This document shows, piece by piece, positions 25,510 through 33,888 of a stretch of 64,000 nt of DNA (position 1 is the stretch's first letter; each line of letters starts with the position of its first letter). Source of the DNA: an uncultured Flavobacteriaceae bacterium (GTDB taxonomy: Bacteria > Bacteroidota > Bacteroidia > Flavobacteriales > Flavobacteriaceae); contig CANMSN010000009.1 in NCBI GenBank assembly GCA_947500585.1, forward strand, positions 1 through 64,000, read 5' to 3'. The notes under the pieces are model-generated. The model saw only the letters and a program-made list of their open reading frames with translations. It was not told the origin of the DNA and made no database searches. The position numbers and the translations under genes were made by a program.

Positions 25510-26286
25510 TTATTCAAATTCTATTTTGTTAAGAATTAAGCCCGAAGCTGGCGCAATGTTTTCCATCTTAATATTACTATCGGGTACAAGGCTGTTTTTA
25601 ATATCTTGAAGTGTTAATTTTCCTTTACCTAAATCAATTAAAGTCCCCATCATTAATCTAATTTGATTACGCATAAAGCCTTTGCCTTTTACTTTAAGTA
25701 TATAAGACTTCTCAGGAAAGTAATTTGCAGTATATAATTCATTCTCAACCAACTCACATTGCAGAATTTCTCTAGTATAAACACCATTTTCTGTAGGTTT
25801 ATAGCAATACGACCATAAATAGTTGTTACCTTCAAAAAGTTTCGCACCTTGTTTCATGAGGTCTATATCTAAATCATCAAGAATAGTCGTCATTATAGGC
25901 GCACAAAACGGATGGCATTTTTCACCATAAGTAAATAAATATAAGTATTCTTTAATTTTTGGATTGTTGATGATATTGAATGTCGAATCAACTTCTTTAA
26001 TATTTAAAGCTCTAATATCTTGTGGTAAATTGTAATTGAAGAGTTCTAAAAAAGTAACTTCGTCTTCAATAGGTTCTTTCAAAAATAACTCAAATGCAGC
26101 ATCTTCAGCTGAAACCATAGCGTCGGTTCTACCAGAGCTTAAGCTTTTAAATGGCTTGCCTTCAAGAATAAAATTTAACGTTCGATCCACCATTAAATGC
26201 AAGGTTTTCACATTAGGTTGTTTTTGCCAACCATGAAACCGATAGCCTAAATATTGAATGGTAAAAACGTAGAAATACTTTTTCAA
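25510..26286 (-). CDS. TruA-like pseudouridine synthase
   Basis: A 258-residue protein of the TruA family, which converts uridine to pseudouridine in the tRNA anticodon arm (positions 38-40 for canonical TruA). The N-terminal QYLGYRFHGWQKQPN and the catalytic region SSGRTDAMVSAED (Asp at about residue 54) are visible, as are GKGFMRNQIRLMMGTLIDLG and the C-terminal PASGLILNKIEF. The catalytic stretch deviates from the usual AGRTDAGVHA: the Gly and His after the Asp are Met and Ser. This may be a second TruA paralogue with a different target. It lies 12 nt after hisIE, probably on the same transcript. Confidence 0.8.
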   Translation of the reverse strand: MKKYFYVFTIQYLGYRFHGWQKQPNVKTLHLMVDRTLNFILEGKPFKSLSSGRTDAMVSAEDAAFELFLKEPIEDEVTFLELFNYNLPQDIRALNIKEVDSTFNIINNPKIKEYLYLFTYGEKCHPFCAPIMTTILDDLDIDLMKQGAKLFEGNNYLWSYCYKPTENGVYTREILQCELVENELYTANYFPEKSYILKVKGKGFMRNQIRLMMGTLIDLGKGKLTLQDIKNSLVPDSNIKMENIAPASGLILNKIEFE

Positions 26287-26298
26287 AAAAATAAATAC

Positions 26299-26925
26299 TT
26301 ATTTATGTCTTTCTTTAAGTTCTGCTTCTATATCTTTCAAAGTGAATCCTTTAGCTTGTAATAACATTAAGTAGTGAAACAGTAAATCTGCCGATTCGTA
26401 TAAAAATAATTCATCATTATTATCCATGGCCTCAATAACCGTTTCAACAGCCTCCTCACCTACTTTCTGAGCCACTTTATTAATACCTTTTGCAAACAAA
26501 CTTGCTACATAAGATGTCTTTGTGTCTTTATTAGCAATACGATCTGTAATAACATTTTCTAAAGTTGAGAAAAAACCATAATTTGAATTATTCGCTTCTC
26601 CCCAACAATTATCGGTTCCTTTATGGCATGTTGGACCTACTGGATTTACTTGAATTAAAAGGGTATCGTTATCGCAATCATTTTTTATATCTACAAGATT
26701 TAAAAAGTTCCCACTTTCTTCGCCTTTTGTCCATAAACGTTGCTTACTTCTACTAAAAAAAGTGACTTGTTTAGTGTCTATAGTTTTTTGATATGCTTCT
26801 TCATTCATATAACCTAACATCAACACATTTTTTGTTGTGGCGTCTTGAATTATTGCAGGAACTAATGCCCCCTCTAACTCCCCCCAAGGGGGAGAAACAA
26901 GGTCTGTATTTATATCGTTTTTCAT
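26299..26925 (-). CDS. hisIE: Bifunctional phosphoribosyl-AMP cyclohydrolase / phosphoribosyl-ATP pyrophosphatase
   Basis: A 208-residue fusion that performs the second and third steps of histidine synthesis. The HisI domain (about residues 15-120) carries TKNVLMLGYMNEEAY, the metal-binding CDNDTLLIQV and GPTCHKGTDNCW. The HisE domain (about 120-208) shows KEIGEEAVE-like KVGEEAVETVIEA and ESADLLFHYLMLL. Oddly, residues 10-20 (VSPPWGELEGA) are encoded by a palindromic repeat, giving a longer N-terminus than usual before GALVPAIIQD. It is the last his gene of the operon. Confidence 0.95.
   Translation of the reverse strand: MKNDINTDLVSPPWGELEGALVPAIIQDATTKNVLMLGYMNEEAYQKTIDTKQVTFFSRSKQRLWTKGEESGNFLNLVDIKNDCDNDTLLIQVNPVGPTCHKGTDNCWGEANNSNYGFFSTLENVITDRIANKDTKTSYVASLFAKGINKVAQKVGEEAVETVIEAMDNNDELFLYESADLLFHYLMLLQAKGFTLKDIEAELKERHK
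26868..26894. repeat. Palindromic repeat inside the hisIE reading frame
   Basis: CTCCCCCCAAGGGGGAG with its left extension forms a GC-rich hairpin quite unlike the surrounding AT-rich DNA. It is a type known as an intergenic repeat in Bacteroidota, here in frame near the N-terminus of hisIE. Confidence 0.7.
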
Positions 26926-26939
26926 GTTTTTTTAATTAA

Positions 26940-26961
26940 AAATTTCTCATTTGAGGAATTT
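26940..26961. repeat. Small inverted repeat between hisF and hisIE
   Basis: AAATTTCTC and GAGGAATTT flank ATTT, one mismatch. It fills half of the 43-nt gap. Confidence 0.4.
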
Positions 26962-26968
26962 AAAGATG

Positions 26969-27724
26969 TTACAATCTCACCTCAATATTATTTGCTTTTA
27001 ATTCTCTTTTCAAATCTGGAATTGGAATTTCACCAAAGTGAAAAACACTAGCTGCTAGAGCCGCGTCTGATTTACCTTCTTTAAACGTATCGATAAAATG
27101 TTGCACATTTCCAGCACCTCCAGATGCTATAATTGGAATGTTTAACTCTGAGGATAATTTTGCTAAAGCCTCATTAGCAAATCCATTTTTGGTTCCATCA
27201 TGGTTCATAGATGTGAACAGAATTTCACCTGCACCACGTTCTTCAACTTCTTTTGCCCATTCAAATAAATCAATATCTGTTGGAATACTGCCGCCAGCTA
27301 AATGTACTTTCCAATCTTCTCCTATTTTTTTAGCATCAATGGCAACCACCACACATTGGCTTCCAAATTTATCAGCTAGCTCATTAACTAATTCTGGTCT
27401 TTTTACTGCCGATGAATTAATAGAAACCTTATCAGCACCACATTTTAAAAGCGCATCAACATCTTCAACAGAAGAAATACCACCACCAACTGTAAATGGA
27501 ATGTTTACTTGCTCTGCCACATGTAAAACCATGTCTAATACTGTAGCACGACCTTCAAGAGTTGCTGAAATATCTAAAAAAACAAGTTCATCTGCGCCAA
27601 AATCTGCATATTGTTTAGCAAGTTCTACAGGGTCGCCTGCATCACGTAAATCAACAAAATTCACACCTTTTACCGTGCGCCCATTTTTGATATCTAAACA
27701 TGGTATAATTCTTTTTGTTAACAT
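26969..27724 (-). CDS. hisF: Imidazole glycerol phosphate synthase cyclase subunit
   Basis: A 251-residue TIM-barrel subunit that joins PRFAR and ammonia from HisH to give imidazole glycerol phosphate and AICAR. Motifs are [22 protein letters not shown] (split: [13 protein letters not shown]), [11 protein letters not shown] with the catalytic Asp, [22 protein letters not shown] with the second catalytic Asp, and IASGGAGN for phosphate binding. Length is normal. The glutaminase partner hisH is two genes upstream. Confidence 0.96.
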   Translation of the reverse strand: MLTKRIIPCLDIKNGRTVKGVNFVDLRDAGDPVELAKQYADFGADELVFLDISATLEGRATVLDMVLHVAEQVNIPFTVGGGISSVEDVDALLKCGADKVSINSSAVKRPELVNELADKFGSQCVVVAIDAKKIGEDWKVHLAGGSIPTDIDLFEWAKEVEERGAGEILFTSMNHDGTKNGFANEALAKLSSELNIPIIASGGAGNVQHFIDTFKEGKSDAALAASVFHFGEIPIPDLKRELKANNIEVRL

Positions 27725-27743
27725 CTGTAGTTCTTTTAATTAG

Positions 27744-27763
27744 ATTTCCACCTTCGTGGAAAT
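27744..27763. repeat. Hairpin repeat between hisA and hisF
   Basis: ATTTCCACCTTCGTGGAAAT is a perfect 8-bp inverted repeat with a CTTC loop. It aligns with the ATTCCTGCCTACGCAGGAAT element found elsewhere in the window and is probably a diverged copy. Confidence 0.65.
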
Positions 27764-27777
27764 GAAAATAGTTTTAA

Positions 27778-28512
27778 TTATACAAACTTTTCTAATTCTT
27801 TTAAACTAATTCTATTTTCATAAATAGCTTTTCCAATAATAACGCCTTCGCAACCAATGTCTTTTAAAACTGGTAATTCATCAATATGCGATATCCCTCC
27901 TGAGGCAATAAGCTTAACCGATTGGTCGCTACTACTGTTTGAGCATTCAGATATAATTTGTTTATACAACTCTACCGAAGGGCCTTCAAGCATACCATCT
28001 TTTGAAATATCGGTACAAATGACATATTGGATACTCTTTTTTTGATAACTTTTTATAAATGGAATGACGTCTTCTTTACTTTGTTCCATCCAACCGCTAA
28101 TAGATACTTTTCCATCATCACTATCAGCTCCTAAAATAATTTTCGCTGCTCCATATTTAGAAATCCACCCTTCAAAAGTTTCAGGATCTTTAACTGCTAT
28201 ACTTCCGCCAGTAATTTGTCTTGCTCCCGAATTAAAGGCTATATGCAAGTCTTCATTGGTTTTTAAACCACCACCAAAATCGATTTTTAAGCTGGTTTTT
28301 GATGCTATTTGCTCTAAAACCTTATAATTTACAATGTGTTTTGCTTTTGCCCCATCTAAATCTACTAAATGTAAATACTCAATTCCTGAAGCTTCAAAAG
28401 TCTTGGCTATTTCTAACGGACTTTCACTATATATTTTTTTTGTGCCATAGTCTCCTTTTGTTAAACGGACACATTTCCCTTCGATAATATCTATGGCTGG
28501 TATAATTCTCAT
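27778..28512 (-). CDS. hisA: Phosphoribosyl isomerase (ProFAR isomerase)
   Basis: A 244-residue TIM-barrel enzyme that opens the ribose of ProFAR to PRFAR in histidine synthesis. It has [22 protein letters not shown] with the catalytic Asp at residue 8, [39 protein letters not shown] with the second Asp, and [12 protein letters not shown]. Length is typical. Its ATG directly abuts a palindromic repeat, so there is no room for a Shine-Dalgarno sequence. Confidence 0.95.
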   Translation of the reverse strand: MRIIPAIDIIEGKCVRLTKGDYGTKKIYSESPLEIAKTFEASGIEYLHLVDLDGAKAKHIVNYKVLEQIASKTSLKIDFGGGLKTNEDLHIAFNSGARQITGGSIAVKDPETFEGWISKYGAAKIILGADSDDGKVSISGWMEQSKEDVIPFIKSYQKKSIQYVICTDISKDGMLEGPSVELYKQIISECSNSSSDQSVKLIASGGISHIDELPVLKDIGCEGVIIGKAIYENRISLKELEKFV

Positions 28513-28550
28513 TGATTAACTTGTTAATCAACCCTGAATTTATTTCAGGG
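28513..28550. repeat. Twin palindrome repeat directly before hisA
   Basis: TGATTAACTTGTTAATCA (perfect palindrome) is followed by CCCTGAATTTATTTCAGGG (hairpin with 7-bp stem). Nearly the same two-part sequence lies before hisB at 30320-30356. Confidence 0.75.
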
Positions 28551-28557
28551 TCTTAAT

Positions 28558-29139
28558 TTATAATTCTAAAAAATTCTTTAAAATTTGTTCTCCTGCTAAA
28601 CTACTCTTTTCTGGATGAAATTGAACACCATAAAAGTTATTATGCTGTAACGCAGAAGCGTAATTCAAACCGTAATCTGTTGCAGCTATGGTTTCATTAC
28701 AGTGTTCTGCATAGTAACTATGCACTAAATACATATATTCGTTTTCTTTGACATCTTTAAACAAATCTGACTTCAATTCTTTTATGACATTCCAACCCAT
28801 TTGAGGCACTTTTACATTATTCGAAAAGCGTTTTACATTAGCCTGAAATATACCTAAGCCTTTAGTATCACCTTCTTCGGTATGTAAACACATTAACTGC
28901 ATACCTAAACAAATTCCTAAAACGGGTTGTTTTAGTTTTGGTATAAGTATATCTAAACCACTTTCACGTAACATTTTCATAGCAGAACTTGCTTCACCTA
29001 CTCCAGGAAATATAATTTTGTCGGCAGCTAAAATTTCTTCAGGGTTATCTGAAAGGATAGCATCAACACCAAGCCTTTTAAAAGCAAATTGAATGCTTTT
29101 AATGTTTCCTGCGCCGTAATTTATTATTACTAATTCCAT
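28558..29139 (-). CDS. hisH: Imidazole glycerol phosphate synthase glutaminase subunit
   Basis: A 193-residue class I glutamine amidotransferase that supplies ammonia to HisF. It shows IINYGAGNIKSI, KIIFPGVGEA, the nucleophile elbow PVLGICLGMQLM with the catalytic Cys (about residue 76), VPQMGWN, and the His-Glu pair in YGVQFHPEKS. Length is normal. It sits between hisB and hisA in the operon. Confidence 0.95.
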   Translation of the reverse strand: MELVIINYGAGNIKSIQFAFKRLGVDAILSDNPEEILAADKIIFPGVGEASSAMKMLRESGLDILIPKLKQPVLGICLGMQLMCLHTEEGDTKGLGIFQANVKRFSNNVKVPQMGWNVIKELKSDLFKDVKENEYMYLVHSYYAEHCNETIAATDYGLNYASALQHNNFYGVQFHPEKSSLAGEQILKNFLEL

Positions 29140-29142
29140 TTT

Positions 29143-29182
29143 AAGCTTTTAGCTATTGGCAAAACGCCAAGGGTTAATAGCT
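29143..29182. repeat. Inverted repeat between hisB and hisH
   Basis: AGCTTTTAGCTATTGGC and GCCAAGGGTTAATAGCT face each other around AAAAC. It shares the AGCTTTT-GCTATTGGC core with the leuC-leuD repeat. Confidence 0.6.
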
Positions 29183-29186
29183 GTTT

Positions 29187-30320
29187 TTATAACATTCCTT
29201 TTGTTGACGGTAAAATCATTTTTTCGATATCACGTTTAACAGCCATTTTAATAGCTTTTGCAAATGCTTTAAATATGGCTTCTATTTTGTGATGCTCGTT
29301 TGTACCTTCTGCTTTAATATTTAAATTACATTTAGCACCATCGGTAAATGATTTAAAGAAATGATAAAACATTTCCGTTGGCATTTTACCAATCATTTCT
29401 CGTTTAAAATCAGCTTCCCAAACTAACCAGTTTCTGCCACCTAAATCAATAGCAGCTTGTGCATAACAGTCGTCCATTGGTAAGCAGAATCCGTAACGCT
29501 CAATACCTAATTTGTTTCCTAAGACTTTATTAAAAAGCTCGCCTAAAGCTATAGCGGTATCTTCTATCGTATGGTGTTCATCTACTTCTAAATCGCCATC
29601 AACCTTAATTTTTAAATCTAATTGTCCGTGACGCGCTATTTGATCTAGCATATGATCAAAAAACGCAAGTCCAGTATCAATTTTACTTTTACCTGTTCCG
29701 TCTAAATTTAGTTGAATAGCAATTTTGGTTTCATTCGTATTCCTTATCAAACCACCTGAACGTTCATCGGCTTTTAAAAACGCATAGATTTTAGCCCAAT
29801 CGTTACTTTCTAAGGCAATATACTTGTCTAATTCATCACGTTTTACAGTAATTTCGTTGGTTCCTAAGTTGGTGTTATCATTAATAAATATGCCTTTTGC
29901 TCCTAGATTTTTAGCGAGTTCGATGTCAGTTAACCGATCGCCTATTACAAATGAGTTTTCTAAATCATAATCATCAGAGAAATACTTTGTTAGCAATCCT
30001 GTATTTGGCTTTCTAGTCGGCGCATTATCTTTTGCAAATGTTCTATCAATAAATTGCTCTGTGAAAACAACACCTTCATCTTCAAATGTTTTAATTACGA
30101 AATTATGAACTGGCCAAAATGTGTCTTCTGGATAAACGTCTGTTCCTAATCCATCTTGATTTGTAATCATAACGATTTCATAATCCAATTCGTTAGCTAT
30201 TCTACTCAAGTATTGAAATACTTTAGGGTAAAAATCTAATTTTTCAAATGAATCAATTTGTTCATCTGCTGGCTCTTTAATTATGGTGCCGTCTCTATCT
30301 ATGAATAATACTTTTTTCAT
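29187..30320 (-). CDS. hisB: Bifunctional histidinol-phosphatase / imidazoleglycerol-phosphate dehydratase
   Basis: A 377-residue fusion for two histidine steps. The N-terminal HAD phosphatase (about 1-165) starts [16 protein letters not shown] with the nucleophilic Asp, and has [12 protein letters not shown] and [16 protein letters not shown]. The C-terminal dehydratase (about 185-377) has [27 protein letters not shown], and [19 protein letters not shown] start at the ATG at 30320; the six extra upstream residues of the longer frame (MINKLI) come from a palindromic repeat and precede the conserved beginning of the family. Confidence 0.95.
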   Translation of the reverse strand: MKKVLFIDRDGTIIKEPADEQIDSFEKLDFYPKVFQYLSRIANELDYEIVMITNQDGLGTDVYPEDTFWPVHNFVIKTFEDEGVVFTEQFIDRTFAKDNAPTRKPNTGLLTKYFSDDYDLENSFVIGDRLTDIELAKNLGAKGIFINDNTNLGTNEITVKRDELDKYIALESNDWAKIYAFLKADERSGGLIRNTNETKIAIQLNLDGTGKSKIDTGLAFFDHMLDQIARHGQLDLKIKVDGDLEVDEHHTIEDTAIALGELFNKVLGNKLGIERYGFCLPMDDCYAQAAIDLGGRNWLVWEADFKREMIGKMPTEMFYHFFKSFTDGAKCNLNIKAEGTNEHHKIEAIFKAFAKAIKMAVKRDIEKMILPSTKGML

Positions 30321-30356
30321 GATTAACTTGTTAATCACCCTGAATTTATTTCAGAG
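30320..30356. repeat. Twin palindrome repeat directly before hisB
   Basis: TGATTAACTTGTTAATCA followed by CCCTGAATTTATTTCAGAG, almost identical to the element before hisA. Its first base overlaps the hisB start codon. Confidence 0.75.
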
Positions 30357-30418
30357 ATTTTCAATTATTTTATCTCAACCTATCGGTTTTTTTAGTTGTT
30401 TTTTTTAAAAAATTTACA

Positions 30419-30449
30419 AACCTACAAGGTTTTAAAAACCTTGCAGGTT
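30419..30449. repeat. AACCTACAAGG palindrome forming the hisC 3' end
   Basis: AACCTACAAGG and CCTTGCAGGTT form an 11-bp hairpin arm pair around TTTTAAAAA. It encodes the last residues (NLQGF) and the stop codon of hisC and could also weakly attenuate transcription into hisB. Confidence 0.7.
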
Positions 30450-31475
30450 GAATAAGGTTTTAATTAATATTTCATTCTCCTGAGGCGTGCCAACCGTAAA
30501 TCTCAAACAGTTTTCACATCCAGGTTGTGTTGTTCTATTTCTAATTACTATCCCTTTTTCTATTAATTGATTATAACGCATAATAGCATCGTCAACTTTT
30601 GCCAAAACGAAATTAGCATCAGATGGATATATTTTTGAAACAAAAGGTATTTTAGATAACTTACTCTCTAAAACATCTCTTTCCTTTAAAATATAACCAA
30701 CTTGTTGTTTTGTAACTTCATTTTGTTCTAATTGAGCAATCGCTTTTTGTTGTGTTAATTCGTTAACGTTATAAGGTGGTTTTATACGGTTTAAAACAGA
30801 AATAATCTCTTCAGAGGCATAACAAATTCCTAAACGAATCCCAGCCATCCCGTAAGCTTTCGAAAGCGTTTGAGTAACGATTAGATTTGAGAAATCAGAT
30901 AATCTACTCACCCAACTTTCTTCATTTGAAAAATCAATATACGCCTCATCAATAACAACTATACCTTTAAATTCCTTAATGAGTCTTTCTATTGATTTAG
31001 CTTCAAAACTATTTCCTGTAGGATTATTGGGTGAACATAAAAAGAGTAATTTAGAATTACTAGTCGCCGTATTTAATATCTCATCAACTTTTGGTTGAAA
31101 ATTATTATCTAATTGAACTGTCTTAATTTCAACCGCATTTATATTTGCTAACACACTATACATGCCATAAGTTGGCGGTAATGTGATGATATTATCTTGA
31201 TTAGGTTCACAAAAGGCTCTATAAATTAAATCTAAAATTTCATCACTTCCGTTTCCTAACAAGATGTTTTTTTGTGGTATAGCCTTAATTTTTGAAAGTA
31301 ATCTTTTAACCGTTCGTTGCTGTGGATCTGGATAGCGATTTACACCATTTCCAAACGGATTTTCATTCGCATCTAGAAATACCATATCATCACTATTACC
31401 TTGAAATTCATCTCTTGCTGAAGAATAGGGTTTTAGTGCTTTTATAGTTGGTCTTATTAAATCTTGAATGTTCAT
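30432..31475 (-). CDS. hisC: Histidinol-phosphate aminotransferase
   Basis: A 347-residue PLP enzyme that transaminates imidazole acetol phosphate with glutamate. Motifs include DANENPFGNGVNRYPDP, LGNGSDEILDLI, CSPNNPTGNSF, VIDEAYIDFS and TLSKAYGMAGIRLG, with the PLP-binding Lys at about residue 205, then CLRFTVGTPQEN near the end. The final five residues and stop lie in a palindromic repeat. It is preceded by an 84-nt gap with two more hairpins. Confidence 0.95.
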   Translation of the reverse strand: MNIQDLIRPTIKALKPYSSARDEFQGNSDDMVFLDANENPFGNGVNRYPDPQQRTVKRLLSKIKAIPQKNILLGNGSDEILDLIYRAFCEPNQDNIITLPPTYGMYSVLANINAVEIKTVQLDNNFQPKVDEILNTATSNSKLLFLCSPNNPTGNSFEAKSIERLIKEFKGIVVIDEAYIDFSNEESWVSRLSDFSNLIVTQTLSKAYGMAGIRLGICYASEEIISVLNRIKPPYNVNELTQQKAIAQLEQNEVTKQQVGYILKERDVLESKLSKIPFVSKIYPSDANFVLAKVDDAIMRYNQLIEKGIVIRNRTTQPGCENCLRFTVGTPQENEILIKTLFNLQGF

Positions 31476-31483
31476 AATTTTTT

Positions 31484-31551
31484 CGTCACACTGAACTAGT
31501 TTCAGTGTCTCATTATATTTGTTGTGTGATGCTGAAACAAGTTCAGCATGA
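31484..31551. repeat. Paired GCTGAAACAAGTTCAGC-type hairpins between hisD and hisC
   Basis: ACACTGAA with TTCAGTGT (31488-31508) and ATGCTGAA with TTCAGCAT (31529-31549) are two related hairpins of a repeat sort found throughout Bacteroidota genomes. They occupy most of the gap between the genes. Confidence 0.7.
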
Positions 31552-31559
31552 TGTTATTA

Positions 31560-32843
31560 TTATTTTAAATCCTTTAATCTGATGGTTACGGCATTTTTAT
31601 GTGCTTGTAACCCTTCTGCTTCTGCCATCAATTCTATAGTCTCTCCAATATTCAAAAGTCCCTGTTTCGATATTTTTTGGAACGTCATGCTTTTCATAAA
31701 ACTATCTAAATTTACTCCAGAATAGGCTTTTGAAAAACCATTAGTTGGTAATGTATGATTGGTTCCTGATGCATAATCTCCGGCACTTTCTGGTGTGTAA
31801 TCACCAATAAATACAGAACCAGCATTACTGATGCCATTCACATAAAGATCTTCATTTTTACAACAAACAATAAAATGCTCTGGACCATATTCATCAATCA
31901 TATCGAGAGCGATAGCATCATTTTCAACATAAATTAGTTTTGAATTTGCTATGGCTTTTTCTGCGATTGCTTTACGTGGCAATACTGCTATTTGCTTTTC
32001 GATTTCATTAGAAACATCAGCAATTAAAGCTTCTGAAGTAGACACTAAAATTACTTGACTGTCTGTACCATGTTCTGCCTGACTTAATAAATCTGAAGCA
32101 ATATAAGCTGCATTTGCGTTTTCATCTGCAACAACTAGTAATTCACTTGGGCCTGCTGGCATGTCTATTGAAACACCATATTTAGTGGCCAATTGTTTTG
32201 CAACCGTTACAAACTGGTTTCCTGGTCCGAAAATTTTATAAACCTTCGGAATGCTCTCTGTACCAAACGTTAATCCAGCAATGGCTTGAATACCACCAAC
32301 TTTTATAATTTTTGTAACACCACAAAGTTGCGCTGCAAATAAAATTTCTGGTGATAATTCGCCTTTTCTATTTGGTGGCGAACATAATACGATTTCTTTA
32401 CAACCTGCTATTTGCGCAGGAACTGCTAACATTAAAACTGTTGAAAACAAAGGCGCTGTGCCTCCAGGAATGTATAAACCTACTTTTTGAATAGGCCTTT
32501 TTTCCTGCCAACATTTTACACCTTTTGAGGTTTCTATCTCAATTCTAGATGTTTTTTGCGCAGTATGAAATGCATCAATATTTGCCTTAGCTTGTTTTAT
32601 GGCTTCTTTAAGTTTTTCAGGAACTTTTTGTACAGCTTGGGCAATTTCATCTGGTGTTACGATAGTTGAATCTAATGTAACAGCGTCGAATTTATTGGTG
32701 TATTTTTTTATAGCTGTATCTCCATCTTTAGCAACTTCTTTGAATATTTGAGTTACTGTGTCTTCAATATCTCCAACCGTTTGCGTTGGACGCCTTAAAA
32801 CATCTGTCCAGCTTTCTTTATTCGGATTATTTATAATTTTCAT
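31560..32843 (-). CDS. hisD: Histidinol dehydrogenase
   Basis: A 427-residue zinc enzyme catalysing the last two oxidations from histidinol to histidine with NAD. Visible signatures are KVGLYIPGGTAPLFSTVLMLAVPA (read as GLYIPGGTAPLFSTVLM), VGGIQAIAGLTFGT, KIFGPGNQFVTVAK, IDMPAGPSELLVVAD, LLSQAEHGTDSQ with the metal-binding Gln and His, and the catalytic GPEHF motif. Length is typical. Nine nucleotides separate it from hisG. Confidence 0.96.
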   Translation of the reverse strand: MKIINNPNKESWTDVLRRPTQTVGDIEDTVTQIFKEVAKDGDTAIKKYTNKFDAVTLDSTIVTPDEIAQAVQKVPEKLKEAIKQAKANIDAFHTAQKTSRIEIETSKGVKCWQEKRPIQKVGLYIPGGTAPLFSTVLMLAVPAQIAGCKEIVLCSPPNRKGELSPEILFAAQLCGVTKIIKVGGIQAIAGLTFGTESIPKVYKIFGPGNQFVTVAKQLATKYGVSIDMPAGPSELLVVADENANAAYIASDLLSQAEHGTDSQVILVSTSEALIADVSNEIEKQIAVLPRKAIAEKAIANSKLIYVENDAIALDMIDEYGPEHFIVCCKNEDLYVNGISNAGSVFIGDYTPESAGDYASGTNHTLPTNGFSKAYSGVNLDSFMKSMTFQKISKQGLLNIGETIELMAEAEGLQAHKNAVTIRLKDLK

Positions 32844-32852
32844 GACAAAAGA

Positions 32853-33710
32853 TTAAAGTACCATTTTTTCAATAGGACATACCAAAATACCTTCTGCGCC
32901 TTTGGCTTTAAGATCATCAATTACATCCCAAAATTCATTTTTACTAATCACAGAATGTACAGAACTCCAACCTTCTCGAGCTAATGGCAAAACCGACGGA
33001 CTTTTCATTCCTGGTAAAACATTAATAATATCTTGAACCTTATCATTTGGCGCATTAAGCAATACATATTTAGAATCTCTCCCCTTTAAAACCGATTGAA
33101 TTCTAAACTGAATAGTATCTAAAATAGCTTGCCGTTCTGCGTTTAATTTTGGAGAAACAGCTAAAACAGCTTCAGATTTCAAAATAGTTTCAACTTCTTT
33201 TAAATTATTTTTAAAAAGAGTACTTCCGCTAGAAACAATATCACAAATGGCATCTGCAAGTCCAATGTTTGGTGCAATTTCAACCGAACCATTAATGATG
33301 TGCAAATTGGCTTTAACATCATTTTTATCTAGATACATTTGTACCGTATTTGGATACGATGTTGCAATACGTTTGCCCTCTAAATCTTTAATAGTAGTGT
33401 ATTTATTTGCTTTAGGAACTGCAATACAAACACGACACGTTGAAAAACCTAATTTCTCAACGATATTGATGCCTTCTCCTTTTTCAATTAAAACATTTTC
33501 TCCAATAATAGCAGCATCTACAACTCCATCTTTTAAATACTGCGGAATATCGCCATTACGCAAATAGAAAACTTCAACAGGGAAGCCCTTTGCCGAAGCT
33601 TTTAATTGATCTTTACCATTATCGATAGAAATACCAATATCTTTTAATAATGTCATCGAATCTTCGTTTAAACGACCCGATTTCTGTACTGCAATTCTTA
33701 ATTTACTCAT
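32853..33710 (-). CDS. hisG: ATP phosphoribosyltransferase, long form
   Basis: A 285-residue enzyme for the first committed step of histidine synthesis, joining ATP and PRPP. It begins KLRIAVQKSGRLNEDS, contains VDAAIIGENVLIE, RIATSYPNTVQMYL, and the PRPP-binding stretch LADAICDIVSSGSTL, and ends in the C-terminal histidine-sensing domain (MKSPSVLPLAREGWSSVHSV). The long form is feedback-inhibited by histidine. The operon has a second, transcriptional control: the attenuator upstream. Confidence 0.95.
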   Translation of the reverse strand: MSKLRIAVQKSGRLNEDSMTLLKDIGISIDNGKDQLKASAKGFPVEVFYLRNGDIPQYLKDGVVDAAIIGENVLIEKGEGINIVEKLGFSTCRVCIAVPKANKYTTIKDLEGKRIATSYPNTVQMYLDKNDVKANLHIINGSVEIAPNIGLADAICDIVSSGSTLFKNNLKEVETILKSEAVLAVSPKLNAERQAILDTIQFRIQSVLKGRDSKYVLLNAPNDKVQDIINVLPGMKSPSVLPLAREGWSSVHSVISKNEFWDVIDDLKAKGAEGILVCPIEKMVL

Positions 33711-33754
33711 TTTGTTGTTTTTATGAGTTTGAAACTACCAAGTTGGAAATTAAA

Positions 33755-33788
33755 TTAAAAAACCCGCTTGAAAGTCTCAAACGGGTTT
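33755..33788 (-). terminator. his operon attenuator terminator
   Basis: On the minus strand AAACCCGTTTGA and TCAAGCGGGTTT form a 12-bp stem (one G-U) with a 5-nt loop, followed at once by a T run. It lies 45-78 nt before the hisG ATG and downstream of the leader peptide, where an attenuator terminator is expected. Confidence 0.88.
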
Positions 33789-33833
33789 AAATATATTTTG
33801 ATTTTATTCAATACATTTTCACTTCGCCTGAGA
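33775..33833 (-). promoter_or_regulatory. Predicted antiterminator pairing in the his leader
   Basis: The leader-peptide codons with TCTCAGGCG (33825-33833) are complementary over nine positions (two G-U) to CGTTTGAGA (33775-33783), the 5' arm of the terminator. A ribosome stalled on the His codons would leave TCTCAGGCG free to pair and block the terminator; one reaching the stop codon would cover it. A second pairing, ATTGAATAAA (33803-33812) with its complement in codons 3-6 (33857-33866), may help set the default fold. Confidence 0.65.
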
Positions 33834-33872
33834 GCAAATATGAAAATGATGATGTAATTGAATAAATGTCAT
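33819..33872 (-). CDS. his operon leader peptide (MTFIQLHHHFHICSQAK)
   Basis: A 17-codon reading frame on the minus strand with an ATG start and TGA stop. Four of 17 residues are His, three in a row and a fourth after one Phe, which is far from chance in this AT-rich genome. It begins about 17 nt downstream of a promoter, and an intrinsic terminator follows between it and hisG. This is the layout of a classical amino-acid attenuator: translation speed at the His codons senses charged tRNA-His and decides whether the terminator forms. The peptide itself probably has no function after synthesis. Confidence 0.85.
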   Translation of the reverse strand: MTFIQLHHHFHICSQAK

Positions 33873-33888
33873 TTGTTTTTATTTGATG

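Noticed and set aside
27138-27743. Plus-strand frame of 201 codons opposite hisF
   Set aside because: Entirely antisense to a conserved enzyme; composition (Ser, Thr and Pro rich) is that of a reverse-frame shadow.
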